A DNA stretch of 64,000 bases, taken from contig NZ_CP119391.1 of NCBI RefSeq assembly GCF_031886125.1, positions 868,001-932,000 on the forward strand. The letters run 5' to 3'. Below, piece by piece: positions 43,882 through 53,830 of this stretch; positions within the stretch are counted from its first letter, which is position 1; each line of letters opens with the position of its first letter. A program made the position numbers and the translations under genes. This stretch comes from Halomonas piscis (GTDB lineage Bacteria > Pseudomonadota > Gammaproteobacteria > Pseudomonadales > Halomonadaceae). The notes beneath the pieces were generated by a model, which saw only the letters and a list, made by a program, of their open reading frames with translations, did no database searches and had not been told where the DNA came from.

Positions 43882-43911
43882 ACGACGTCCGCTGAGGACG
43901 GTGCAACCGCG

Positions 43912-44574
43912 TCAGCTGCCTGATGCGGCCTGCTGTCGGGCACGGTAAATACGCCGTGCCAGCAGCAAGAGCTCGATCATGGCAAACAGGATCAGGCTGT
44001 AGCCGAGCAGCTCCACGACTTCTTCCGCCATGCTTTTGATGTCGCCCAGGTAGCGGTCTTCCATGATGGCCTGCCAGAAGATCTTGCGCCCGTACAGCCG
44101 GGAAAAGGCGTAGGTGGTGAAAAGGCCGGCGGTAAACAGCCCCAGCGAAAAACTGTTGCCGTACTCGTAAAGCTCGTCGAGGAAACGCCGCCAGTGAATT
44201 CCGACCCACACCACAATGGGCAGAATGACAATGGTGACGAGTATCTTCCAGACGTGCCGGCCGGCGTAGTGGTCGAGCAGGGCGTCCTGCTCGCGGATCA
44301 GCGACGAGCCGATAAACGCCAGCAGCAGCAGCGTGACCATGGGCCATACCTTAAGCCGCTGGCGCACATAGAGCAGGATGCCGCAGGAGAGCGCCAGAAA
44401 TATTGTCTGGTTGAGCTCGGTGAAGCCCAGCTCGGAAAACTGCAGCTTTTTGGGCAGATACAGGGCCTCCATATAGGCCCCCTGGGCAATGGCGCCGGTG
44501 ACAAGGAGATACAGCGTGGCGCGCAGAAAGAGCGCGCCGGTATGGATGGGCCACGAAGATTGAGAATAGGGCAT
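43912..44574 (-). CDS. Unrecognised polytopic inner-membrane protein
   Basis: 220 residues; I do not recognise the family. Hydrophobic segments fall at about 14-36, 53-72, 79-95, 108-128, 146-166 and 190-210. Charged features include a conserved-looking loop EDRYLGDIKSMAEEVVELLGY and a terminal RRIYRARQQA. The ATG at 44574 (MPYSQSSWPIHTGAL) has AGGA upstream; an open extension to 44676 lacks one. It has no operon partner: it converges with rpoD and is divergent from frmA. Function unknown. Confidence 0.75.
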   Translation of the reverse strand: MPYSQSSWPIHTGALFLRATLYLLVTGAIAQGAYMEALYLPKKLQFSELGFTELNQTIFLALSCGILLYVRQRLKVWPMVTLLLLAFIGSSLIREQDALLDHYAGRHVWKILVTIVILPIVVWVGIHWRRFLDELYEYGNSFSLGLFTAGLFTTYAFSRLYGRKIFWQAIMEDRYLGDIKSMAEEVVELLGYSLILFAMIELLLLARRIYRARQQAASGS

Positions 44575-46091
<1,517 letters not shown>

Positions 46092-46199
46092 GCGTGACGG
46101 CTGCCGTCACCCGCGCTTGGCACCAAGCGCCAGTTCCATTCGCGCGGCCGCGTGCCGCGCCTCGCGCATCGCTGCGCCAGGTATCAACAGGAGCCTGCC

Positions 46200-47051
46200 A
46201 TGAGCATGAGTGAAACCTTGGAGTTAGTGTCGGAAAATCGTAGTTTCGGCGGCTGGCACAGGCGCTATCGCCACTACTCGAGGGCGCTTGATTGCGACAT
46301 GATCTTTGCCGTCTATCTGCCGCCCCAGGCCGAGGAGGGCCGAGTGCCGCTTTTGTGGTGGCTGTCGGGGCTGACCTGCAACGACGAGAACTTCATGCAG
46401 AAAGCCGGCGCTCACCGGATGGCGGCGGAGCTTGGCGTGGCCATTGTCTGCCCGGACACCAGCCCGCGGGGCACCGACCTCCCCGGCGAGCATGACAGCT
46501 ACGACCTGGGCTCGGGCGCCGGCTTTTACGTCAACGCCACCCAGCAGCCGTGGAAAGCCCACTATCACATGTATGATTACTTGGTGGAGGAGCTGCCGTC
46601 CGTGATGCGCCTGCAGTTCCCGGTGAACGGGCGCGAATCCATCAGCGGCCATTCCATGGGCGGGCACGGCGCCTTGATGCTGGCCCTGCGCCATCCCGGC
46701 CGCTTTTGCTCGGTCTCGGCGTTTTCGCCGATGGTCAACCCGATGGACTGCCCTTGGGGGCAAAAGGCATTTACCCACTACCTGGGCGATGACGTTTCAC
46801 GCTGGCGCCAGTACGACGCCTGCGAACTGGTGGCCAACGGCGCTTCGCGCCAGCGGCTGTTCATCGATCAGGGCGAGGCCGACCAGTTTCTGGAAGAGCA
46901 GCTCAAGCCCGAGAACCTGGAAGCGGTGTGCCAAAAGCACGACCATCCGCTGACGCTGCGCCGCCAGCCGGGCTATGACCACAGCTACTTCTTCATTGCC
47001 TCGTTCATTGAAGACCACCTGCGCTACCACGCCGAGCAGCTGTATAAATAA
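46200..47051 (+). CDS. fghA: S-formylglutathione hydrolase
   Basis: 283-residue esterase-D-type serine hydrolase that releases formate and glutathione. Nucleophile elbow SGHSMGGHGAL; Asp in IDQGEADQFLEEQL and the His in PGYDHSYFFIASFI complete the triad. LLWWLSGLTCNDENF is the family oxyanion-side block. The product of FrmA is its substrate. The downstream mtgA frame starts within or just after its end. Confidence 0.95.
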   Translation: MSMSETLELVSENRSFGGWHRRYRHYSRALDCDMIFAVYLPPQAEEGRVPLLWWLSGLTCNDENFMQKAGAHRMAAELGVAIVCPDTSPRGTDLPGEHDSYDLGSGAGFYVNATQQPWKAHYHMYDYLVEELPSVMRLQFPVNGRESISGHSMGGHGALMLALRHPGRFCSVSAFSPMVNPMDCPWGQKAFTHYLGDDVSRWRQYDACELVANGASRQRLFIDQGEADQFLEEQLKPENLEAVCQKHDHPLTLRRQPGYDHSYFFIASFIEDHLRYHAEQLYK

Positions 47052-47118
47052 ACCTCGCAAAGCTCGCAAACCCCAGGCGCCCTCCGCGGCCAAAAAGCCC
47101 GGTCACAAGCGCCGCTCA

Positions 47119-47883
47119 GTGCCGCCGCGGAAAGGGGCAACGCCTCGCCGCGGCGGCGTCTTGCGTCGCCATTCAAAAGGGCTTTTGCGCCGCCTGTGGC
47201 GCCTTGCCTGGCGGCTGGCGCTGGCCGTGGTGCTGCTTTCGTTGGCGGCGGTGCTGGTGTTTCGCGTGGTGCCGCTGCCGGGCTCGATGGTGATGGTCGA
47301 GCGCAAGGTGCAAAGCTGGTTAGCGCACGAGCCGCTCTCCATCGACTACCGCTGGCGCGGCCGCAGCGCACTCAGCGATACGGCGCGCATCGCGGTGATC
47401 GCCGCCGAAGATCAGCGCTTTCCGCGCCACGGCGGGTTTGACTTTATCGAGCTGCGTCGGGCGCTGGCTGCCCGGCTCAACGGCGAGCGTCTGCGCGGTG
47501 CCAGCACCCTTAGCCAGCAGACCGCCAAGAACGTGTTTCTGTGGAGCGGGCGCAGCTGGCTGCGCAAAGGGCTCGAGGCCTGGTTTACTCTGCTCATCGA
47601 GCTTTTGTGGGGCAAGCAGCGCATTCTCGACGTCTATCTCAACGTCGCCGAATGGGACCGCGGCGTGTTCGGGCTGGAAGCCGCCGCGCAGCACTACTTC
47701 GGCGTGTCGGCAAGCCGGCTCGACGTCCGCCAGGCAAGCCTTTTGGCGGCGATTCTGCCAAGCCCGCTGACCCGCAGCGCGGCTACCCCCTCACCGGACG
47801 TGGCCCAGCGCAGCCGCTGGATTCGCCGGCAGATGGGCAATCTCGGCGGTACCGGCTATCTCGAGCGCCTGACCCAGCCGTAG
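47119..47883 (+). CDS. mtgA: Monofunctional peptidoglycan glycosyltransferase MtgA
   Basis: GT51-family enzyme polymerising glycan strands from lipid II. Motifs: VIAAEDQRFPRHGGFD (catalytic Glu), RGASTLSQQTAKNVFLW, RKGLEAWFTLLIELLWGKQRILDVYLN. One transmembrane helix lies near residues 24-44, after a very basic N-terminus. The start is uncertain. The frame is open from an ATG at 46975, which would overlap fghA by 77 nt. I chose GTG 47119; TTG 47161 is another candidate. None has a good ribosome-binding site. Confidence 0.85.
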   Translation: MPPRKGATPRRGGVLRRHSKGLLRRLWRLAWRLALAVVLLSLAAVLVFRVVPLPGSMVMVERKVQSWLAHEPLSIDYRWRGRSALSDTARIAVIAAEDQRFPRHGGFDFIELRRALAARLNGERLRGASTLSQQTAKNVFLWSGRSWLRKGLEAWFTLLIELLWGKQRILDVYLNVAEWDRGVFGLEAAAQHYFGVSASRLDVRQASLLAAILPSPLTRSAATPSPDVAQRSRWIRRQMGNLGGTGYLERLTQP

Positions 47884-47947
47884 CTTTCCCCCTGGTGCGT
47901 ATGAGTCTGTGACTCGCCCTTGGCAGCGCGGCGGCCGGCTGTCGGGG

Positions 47948-48874
47948 TTAGCCGCGTTTGCCGGCGGCGGGTGCCGTGCGGGCTACCAGCACCACGCCGC
48001 CGATGGCAACGGCCATGCCCGCAAGGCCCGACCAGGGCAGGCGCTCGTCGAACAGCCACCAGGCTTCCAGCGCGGTCACCGGCGGGACCAGATAAAACAG
48101 GCTAGCCACCCGCGACGCGGCCCCTTTTTTGATCAGTGCGAGCAGCAGCAGGATCGCGGCGATGGATAAAATCAGCACCAGCCAGCCAAGGGTCAGGATG
48201 AAGGTGGGCGTCCAGGTGACCTGGCGCGTTTCGAACAGCCCAGCCCCCAGTGTGAAAAGGGCGCCCGCGGCCAGGTACTGGATGACCGCGCCCGAGAGCA
48301 GCGGCATGTGAGTGCAAAAGCGCTTCTGGTAAAGCGTGCCCAGGGAAATGCCCAGCAGCGCGACGGTGACGCTTGCCAGCGCGCCCAGACCAAAGCCCTG
48401 AAACAGCGAGTCGCTGAAGTCGAGCTTGCTGCCCAGCACCAGCGTGATACCGACCAGCCCCAGGGCCAGCCCCAGCCACTGCAGCCTGCCCAGCCGTTCG
48501 CCCAAAAGCGGCCCGGCGCAGGCCGCCGTCAGCAGCGGCTGCAGGCCCACCAGCAGGGCCGTGAGCCCGGCGGGCATGCCAAGCTCGATGCTGTAGAACA
48601 CCCCGGCCAGATAGGCGCCGTGGACCAGCAGGCCGGAGACGGCGACGTGTCCCCAAAGCCCAGCGCCCGACGGCCAGGGCATGCGCATGACCAGCACCAG
48701 CGGCACCAGAGCAAGGAGCGTAAAGGCGCAGCGTAGCCACAGAAAGGTGAACGGCTCGGCGTAGGGCAGCCCGAACTTGGCGCCGATGAAGCCCGTGCTC
48801 CACAGCAGCACGAACAGTCCCGGCATGGCGGCCAGGCCAAGCGCGCCGGGCCGGCGCAGGGAAGGGTGGATCAT
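47948..48874 (-). CDS. EamA/DMT-family permease
   Basis: 308 residues with ten predicted transmembrane helices in two EamA repeats (GLFVLLWSTGFIGAKFGLPYAEPFTFLWLRC in the first; GAVIQYLAAGALFTLGAGLF in the second). Members export amino acids, metabolites or drugs; the substrate cannot be inferred here. The C-terminal half contains ASRVASLFYLVPPVTALEAWW, a common DMT motif. It is divergent from the DUF4168 gene. Confidence 0.88.
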   Translation of the reverse strand: MIHPSLRRPGALGLAAMPGLFVLLWSTGFIGAKFGLPYAEPFTFLWLRCAFTLLALVPLVLVMRMPWPSGAGLWGHVAVSGLLVHGAYLAGVFYSIELGMPAGLTALLVGLQPLLTAACAGPLLGERLGRLQWLGLALGLVGITLVLGSKLDFSDSLFQGFGLGALASVTVALLGISLGTLYQKRFCTHMPLLSGAVIQYLAAGALFTLGAGLFETRQVTWTPTFILTLGWLVLILSIAAILLLLALIKKGAASRVASLFYLVPPVTALEAWWLFDERLPWSGLAGMAVAIGGVVLVARTAPAAGKRG

Positions 48875-49036
48875 GTCGCGCGTTGCTCCAGAATAAGAGG
48901 GGCCGGCGGCCGGCTTACGCCTGTCCGGCACGGTGATGAGCGGCTTTATTACATTTCGAAACATGAAAGTGGGAACCTGTGCGATAAAGCGCCGTCACAG
49001 GGACACATTCAACATGCATCCATGAGGTTTTGTTTC

Positions 49037-49426
49037 ATGCCACGTTTTACTGCCTTGTTCTCCGCAGCCCTGCTTGCCACCGGTCTGATGGCGGGCACCG
49101 TCCAGGCGCAACAGTCCGCGGATACTGCCCAGAGCCAGGCGCCCAGCGCCGAAGCGCAGGCACAGAACTTCAGCGATCAGGAGCTGCAGCAGTTCGCCGA
49201 TGCCTCCCAGGAAATCGCCGTTGTCTCCCAAGAGTATACCGAGCGTCTGCAGTCGGCTGAAGACGAAGAATCACAGCAGGAAGTTCGTGCTGAAGCCAAC
49301 GAAAAAATGATCGAGATCGTCGAGAACAGCGGTCTGGACGTCGATACCTTCAACGCCATTGGCCAGGCGATCCAGCAGGATCCGGAAATGATGCAGCGCG
49401 TCCAGGAGATGGCCGGACAGTCCTGA
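49037..49426 (+). CDS. Secreted DUF4168 protein
   Basis: 129 residues. A signal peptide of about 24 residues (MPRFTALFSAALLATGLMAG...VQAQ) is followed by a Gln/Ala-rich segment and a helical DUF4168 domain (FSDQELQQFADASQEIAVVSQEYTERLQ...). Cys-free. GAGG lies nine bases before the ATG at 49037; an in-frame ATG five codons earlier has no such site. Role unknown; expected in the periplasm or outside. A terminator follows at 49578. Confidence 0.82.
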   Translation: MPRFTALFSAALLATGLMAGTVQAQQSADTAQSQAPSAEAQAQNFSDQELQQFADASQEIAVVSQEYTERLQSAEDEESQQEVRAEANEKMIEIVENSGLDVDTFNAIGQAIQQDPEMMQRVQEMAGQS

Positions 49427-49577
49427 GGCCTGCCGGCGCCTCGACGCGATTAGCCGGCTGCCACGTTACCACAGGCGACAAGTCGCCGGTACGTTAGCGC
49501 AGCGGCAAAGCTCAACCGGCGCCCCTCGCGCCGTGAAGGCCTCCCCCAAGGCTTTGCCTTCGGCAGGGCATGAACCG

Positions 49578-49605
49578 TCCCGGCGTTTTGCGCCGGGATT
49601 TTTTT
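49578..49605 (+). terminator. Intrinsic terminator after the DUF4168 gene
   Basis: Stem TCCCGGCG / CGCCGGGA, loop TTTTG, followed by seven T. It lies about 150 nt beyond the stop codon. The sequence between stop and hairpin has no ORF and could be a long 3' UTR. Confidence 0.85.
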
Positions 49606-49691
49606 GTGGGCTTTCCCCGCCGCGCTTTACCGGGGTCGAAAGGCGTTCCAGAATAAGCCCATGCCGTCATCGATAACGCTCAGGAGGCAGT

Positions 49692-51602
49692 ATGGACGCC
49701 GAGCTGATGGAAATTCGCCAGCACATGAGCCAGTTCCCGCCCTTTGATGCGCTGAGCGAAGCCCTTCTGGAAGACCTGGCGGGGCACATCGAGGTGCGCT
49801 ACTTCAAGACGGGCAGCGATATACTGCTGCTGAATGCCGACGTCGACGAGTTCTGCTATATACGCAGCGGCGCGGTCGAGGTCTATCGCCGTCAGGGCGA
49901 TCTGTATAACCGCCTGGGCGAAGGCGACATCTTCGGCCACTTTCATCTGCTGCGCGATCACGTGGTGAGGTTTCCGGCCAGGGCCATTGAAGACACGCTG
50001 ATCTATTTCATCCCCGACGCCGTCTTTCAGCGGCTGTGCGACGCCGATGAGCACTTTGCCGACTTTGTCGAGCTGGAGCGCCCGCGGCTCGAGACCGCGG
50101 CCGAAGAGCAGCGCGAAGCCAACGACATGATGGTCACCCGGATACGGCGCCTTTTGTCGCGCGCGCCGGTCATGGTCGGCGTGGAGACCAGCGTGCAAAA
50201 CGCGGCTCTCAAGATGAGCGAGGATCAGGCGTCGGCGCTGCTGGTCACCGAGCCGTGCAGCGAAGACACGCAGCGCTGCTTTCACAACGGCCACGAGATG
50301 TGCCGGATTCGCGGCATCATGACCAACAGCGACTTTCGTACCCGCATCGTCGCGCAGGGGCTGCCGGCGCAGACGGCGATAGGCGACGTGGTCTCCCGGG
50401 CGCTGATCAGCGTGCAGGCGGACGTCTCGATCTACGAAGCCATGCTGGCCATGCTGCGCAACAACGTGCATCACCTGCCGGTGCTCCACCGCCAGCGGCC
50501 CCTGGGGATCGTCCATCTGTCCGACATCATCCGCTACGAAACCCACAGCGGGCTCTACCTGGTGAGCAACATTTTCAGCCGCCTGAGCGTGGAAGGGTTG
50601 GCGCGGCTGGCGCCGGACGTGCGCGCGGCCTTTGTGCGGATGGTGCGAGAGGGCGCCAATTCGCAGATGATCGGCACCGCGCTTTCCACCATCGGGCGCA
50701 GTTTCACCCGCCGGCTGTGCGAGCTGGCCGAAGAGTCGCTGGGCCCGCCGCCGGTGCCCTATGCGTTCATGGTCAACGGCTCCATGGCGCGCAACGAGCA
50801 GGGTATCGTCACCGATCAGGATAACGCCCTGGTGCTCGATAACGCCTTTGATCCGGAAGAGCACGACGACTACTTTCGCCGGCTGGCGACCTTCGTCAGC
50901 GACGGGCTGGACGCCTGCGGCTACACCTATTGCAAGGGCGATATCATGGCCACCAACGCCCGCTGGCGCCAGCCGCTGGACGTCTGGAAAGGCTATTTTC
51001 GGGAGTGGATCAACGAGCCCACGCCCGAGACCCTGCTGCACAGCTCGATCTTTTTCGACCTGGACAGCGCCTACGGCGAGGCGGGGCTGGTCGAGCAGCT
51101 GCAGGACCTGATAACGGAGCAGGCGCCGCGCTCGTCGCGGTTCCTCGCGGCCATGGCGCGCAACGCCCTGAACCGCACGCCGCCGCTGGGCTTTTTCCGC
51201 ACGATCGTGATGGAGAAGGACGGCAAGCACAACAACTCCATCAACCTCAAGCGCCGCGGCACGGCGCCCATGGTGGATCTGATCCGCATCCACGCCCTGG
51301 CCTGCGGCTCAAGCGCCCAGAACACCTTCGAGCGGCTTGACGATATCCATCAGACTCGGCTTCTGGCCTCGGGCGTGAGCGACAAGCTGCGCTATGCCTT
51401 CGAGTTTCTGTGCATGTCGCGACTGCGCCATCAGGCCATCGACATTGACAAGAACCGCAACCCGGATAACAACATCGAGCCGGAAAACGTCGAAAGCAGC
51501 GAGCGCCACACGCTGAAAGACGCCTTCCAGGTGCTGAGCAACGCCCAGAAGTTTCTCAAGTTCCGCTATCCCATGGCCGGCGGGCAAACGGAGCGGCGCT
51601 GA
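49692..51602 (+). CDS. cNMP-binding/CBS/DUF294 nucleotidyltransferase-like protein
   Basis: 636 residues, cytoplasmic. Domains in order: a cyclic-nucleotide-binding-like beta-roll (about 15-130), a CBS pair (about 155-280), a DUF294 nucleotidyltransferase-like domain (about 315-455) with the motif GSMARNEQGIVTDQDNALV (GSxxR...TDxD), and a DUF294 C-terminal helical domain (about 490-620). GlnD-like substrate-binding and signalling are suggested by family, but no target is known. AGGAGG precedes the ATG. Its TGA overlaps the ATG of the exonuclease gene, so the two are made together. Confidence 0.88.
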   Translation: MDAELMEIRQHMSQFPPFDALSEALLEDLAGHIEVRYFKTGSDILLLNADVDEFCYIRSGAVEVYRRQGDLYNRLGEGDIFGHFHLLRDHVVRFPARAIEDTLIYFIPDAVFQRLCDADEHFADFVELERPRLETAAEEQREANDMMVTRIRRLLSRAPVMVGVETSVQNAALKMSEDQASALLVTEPCSEDTQRCFHNGHEMCRIRGIMTNSDFRTRIVAQGLPAQTAIGDVVSRALISVQADVSIYEAMLAMLRNNVHHLPVLHRQRPLGIVHLSDIIRYETHSGLYLVSNIFSRLSVEGLARLAPDVRAAFVRMVREGANSQMIGTALSTIGRSFTRRLCELAEESLGPPPVPYAFMVNGSMARNEQGIVTDQDNALVLDNAFDPEEHDDYFRRLATFVSDGLDACGYTYCKGDIMATNARWRQPLDVWKGYFREWINEPTPETLLHSSIFFDLDSAYGEAGLVEQLQDLITEQAPRSSRFLAAMARNALNRTPPLGFFRTIVMEKDGKHNNSINLKRRGTAPMVDLIRIHALACGSSAQNTFERLDDIHQTRLLASGVSDKLRYAFEFLCMSRLRHQAIDIDKNRNPDNNIEPENVESSERHTLKDAFQVLSNAQKFLKFRYPMAGGQTERR

Positions 51603-52327
51603 TGCTGCCGATTCGGCCGCGTCAGAAAACCGTTCGAGACGATTGGGCTGCCTACATGCGCGCCCGAGCCGATGCGGCCCGGGACGCCGCCGTCAAGCGC
51701 TATTTCGCCACGCCGCTGCCGTCGTGGGACACGCCGATAACCGACGTGCCGATGGCGGCGCTGGACATGGAAACCACCGGTCTGGACGAGCGCCGCCATG
51801 CCATTGTCAGCCTGGGCGTAGTGCCCTTTACGCTGGCGCGCATTACCCCGGCCCGGCGGCGCTACTGGGTGGTGAAACCGCCCCGGACGCTTTTTGCCTC
51901 GTCCATCACCCACCATCACATCACCCACTCGGAAATTGCCGGCGCGCCGGATTTCGACGCCATCATCAACGAACTTTTGTCGCTCATCGCCGGGCGAATC
52001 GTGGTGGTGCACTTTCGCAACATCGAACGCCCCTTTCTGGAGGCCGCCGTGCGCGCTCGCCGGGGGGAGGGGGTCATGTTTCCCATGATCGATACCATGT
52101 CGCTGGAGGCACGGCTGTACCGCCAGACCTGGTGGGCCCGTTTTCGCCGCTGGCTGGGCCGCTCGCCGGTGTCCATTCGGCTGAATGCCAGCCGCTCCCG
52201 CTACCATCTGCCCCTCTATCAGGGCCACCACGCGCTGGTGGATGCCCTGGCCACCGCCGAGCTGCTGCAAGCGCAGGTGGCCACCCACTATCGTCCGGAG
52301 ACGCCGCTGGGCGATCTGTGGTGCTGA
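51602..52327 (+). CDS. DEDDh 3'-5' exonuclease (DnaQ-like)
   Basis: 241 residues with the RNase T/DnaQ exonuclease fold. Motif I is ALDMETTGLD; motif II region is VVVHFRNIERPFLEAA, with Glu where Asp is more usual; motif III is HHALVDALATAELL with the His and Asp. The protein is expected to be a stand-alone proofreading or RNA-trimming nuclease. It is translationally coupled to the DUF294 protein, a pairing I have in mind from other proteobacteria. An IS4 element lies in its terminator. Confidence 0.85.
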   Translation: MLPIRPRQKTVRDDWAAYMRARADAARDAAVKRYFATPLPSWDTPITDVPMAALDMETTGLDERRHAIVSLGVVPFTLARITPARRRYWVVKPPRTLFASSITHHHITHSEIAGAPDFDAIINELLSLIAGRIVVVHFRNIERPFLEAAVRARRGEGVMFPMIDTMSLEARLYRQTWWARFRRWLGRSPVSIRLNASRSRYHLPLYQGHHALVDALATAELLQAQVATHYRPETPLGDLWC

Positions 52328-52365
52328 CGCCGGCGCCGAGCCAACGGCCAGGCACAAAAAAGGCA

Positions 52366-52377
52366 GCTCTCAGGCTG
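52366..52377. repeat. Target site duplication, left copy (GCTCTCAGGCTG)
   Basis: Identical to 53789-53800 on the other side of the IS4 element; 12 bp, within the range known for IS4-family insertions. Confidence 0.92.
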
Positions 52378-52378
52378 T

Positions 52379-52411
52379 AATGCCAGTCAGTTAACGCTGA
52401 CTGGCATTTTT
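52379..52411 (+). terminator. Hairpin plus T-run at the left end of the IS4 element
   Basis: AATGCCAGTCAG / CTGACTGGCATT (12 bp, loop TTAACG) followed by five T on the plus strand. It overlaps the inverted repeat and the last transposase codons. It may end exonuclease mRNA in place of the split host terminator and stop antisense reading into the transposase. Confidence 0.7.
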
Positions 52412-53707
52412 CTTAGTGGGGTATTTCTGTGGTCGCCGCCTGACTGAGCGAGGATAAGATCGTTCGCGTCGTTCAGGCAGGACGAAGGAAGGTGCCATGT
52501 CCAGCATCGACTGAACCACGCCGGGCACGCGTCCTGGCGAGACCCAGGGCAGGATCGTTAACTCCTTGATGAGCCAGTGAGCAGCCTGATGGAAGCTGAG
52601 CTGATTGGGATGCACGGCATCCAGGCTATAGGCCATGCGAGCCATCTGGAAGCGGATCAGGTTATAGGCTAACAACGTGCCCCAGAGCTCCTGAAAGACC
52701 ATCTCCGGGGTGCGGCTACGCAGTGTCAGGCGGTTACCCAGCAGAGATTGCTTCATTTCCCGGTAGCCCAGTTCGATTTCCCAGCGGTGGCTGTAGAGAT
52801 CGACGATATCCGCCGCCGGAAAGCGCAGCGGGTCGGTCATCGAGGTCAGGATCTGCACTTCCTTGCCGTTCACCTTGCGGCGTAACAGCCGCGCCGTCAT
52901 CGTCGGCGGCAAGGCTGGCCACTTCTTGCGCGCCTGAGGTGACGTCGACAGGGTCACCAGGCGATCCTGCCGGCCTAGTGAGCGCTCTTCCTGATACTGT
53001 GTTCCCTTCTTTAGAGGAATCAGCCAATGCCGCTGCTCGCCGGCGCTCTGCCAGGCATGCAGCAAACCCAGTGAGTAGAACCCACGATCAAACAGCGTCA
53101 GGGAGTGATCCGGGGTGCTGCCGATGAGCTGAGTGGTCAGCTCCATTTCACTGCTCGCGACACTGTCGAAGGCGGATCCCGTCAGCAGGTGGCTGGTCAG
53201 CTCCATCTGGCACACCATGCGAATCTGCGGATAGCTCGCCTCCCCCTGAGCATTGCGCGTGCGCGCAAAGGCTGCCTGATTCTCGGGAGAGTCAGGAGTA
53301 CGCCAGACCACACCATCAACGCCCAGTAACGTCAGACCACTCCAGTGGGGGTGAGGGGTCTGCTGATGCCACAGGGCCTGGGTCTGCTCGAAGACGCGCT
53401 TGACGGGCTCCACTCCAAGCCGTTGACGTGCCTGCACCACGGCACTGGGCGCGACGAAGGGACGCTTGCCGGGCAGCATGATGTCGAGGTGATTGACGAT
53501 CTGCCCCATCGGGATATGCCGAAACAAGGCCATCCCGACAACCGCCCAGACCACCATGTCCAACGGCAGGCGACGCTTGCGCAGTGTGGCCACGCCGGCT
53601 TCTTCAAGACAGGTGTCGATCAGTTCAGGGGAGAGCACCTCGGAGAGGCTGGAGAAATCGTCGGGTACCGACTTGGCGATGGCATCAATAGCGTCGCTGA
53701 AATGCAT
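52391..53707 (-). CDS. IS4-family transposase
   Basis: 438 residues with a DDE core: [10 protein letters not shown] (first Asp), [14 protein letters not shown] (second Asp, within the DRGFYS block) and the Y-(2)-R-(3)-E-(6)-K signature [18 protein letters not shown] typical of IS4. The N-terminal Nterm_IS4 domain (about 20-110) and the basic tail are present. The start is ATG 53707, not the ATG at 53755, because an inverted repeat with the ribosome-binding site lies between them. The stop codon is inside the terminal repeat. Confidence 0.93.
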   Translation of the reverse strand: MHFSDAIDAIAKSVPDDFSSLSEVLSPELIDTCLEEAGVATLRKRRLPLDMVVWAVVGMALFRHIPMGQIVNHLDIMLPGKRPFVAPSAVVQARQRLGVEPVKRVFEQTQALWHQQTPHPHWSGLTLLGVDGVVWRTPDSPENQAAFARTRNAQGEASYPQIRMVCQMELTSHLLTGSAFDSVASSEMELTTQLIGSTPDHSLTLFDRGFYSLGLLHAWQSAGEQRHWLIPLKKGTQYQEERSLGRQDRLVTLSTSPQARKKWPALPPTMTARLLRRKVNGKEVQILTSMTDPLRFPAADIVDLYSHRWEIELGYREMKQSLLGNRLTLRSRTPEMVFQELWGTLLAYNLIRFQMARMAYSLDAVHPNQLSFHQAAHWLIKELTILPWVSPGRVPGVVQSMLDMAPSFVLPERRERSYPRSVRRRPQKYPTKKNASQR

Positions 53708-53710
53708 GGA

Positions 53711-53743
53711 CCTTCCCGTGTCAGTGTGCCTGACACGGGAAGG
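53711..53743 (-). promoter_or_regulatory. Hairpin masking the transposase ribosome-binding site
   Basis: Perfect 13-bp inverted repeat CCTTCCCGTGTCA / TGACACGGGAAGG with 7-base loop, ending three bases before the transposase ATG. On the minus-strand RNA the arm next to the ATG contains the only purine-rich site (GGGAAGG). Confidence 0.75.
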
Positions 53744-53788
53744 TCTCATGATCAACTTATTGAGAACAGGCTTAACTGACTGGCATTA

Positions 53789-53800
53789 GCTCTCAGGCTG
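53789..53800. repeat. Target site duplication, right copy (GCTCTCAGGCTG)
   Basis: Right copy of the 12-bp duplication, followed by CCTTTTTT, the T-run half of the original host terminator. Confidence 0.92.
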
Positions 53801-53830
53801 CCTTTTTTGCTTTCTTGCACGCTGCCTTGA

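Larger units (their letters stand above)
52378..53788 (-). mobile_element. IS4-family insertion sequence, 1411 bp, complete
   Basis: Perfect 17-bp terminal inverted repeats TAATGCCAGTCAGTTAA (52378-52394) and its complement (53772-53788), a 12-bp target duplication and one full-length transposase gene. Rejoining the flanks gives AAAAAAGGCAGC-TCTCAG-GCTGCCTTTTTT, a perfect bidirectional terminator that the element has split. The intact ends and gene suggest a recent, possibly still active copy. Confidence 0.93.

Noticed and set aside
49680..51293. 537-residue minus-strand frame opposite the DUF294 gene
   Set aside because: Shadow frame; the plus strand encodes a multidomain protein with clear motifs and a strong ribosome-binding site.
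53708..53755. Longer IS4 transposase from ATG 53755
   Set aside because: The 16 extra codons are encoded by the regulatory inverted repeat; the conserved protein starts at ATG 53707.
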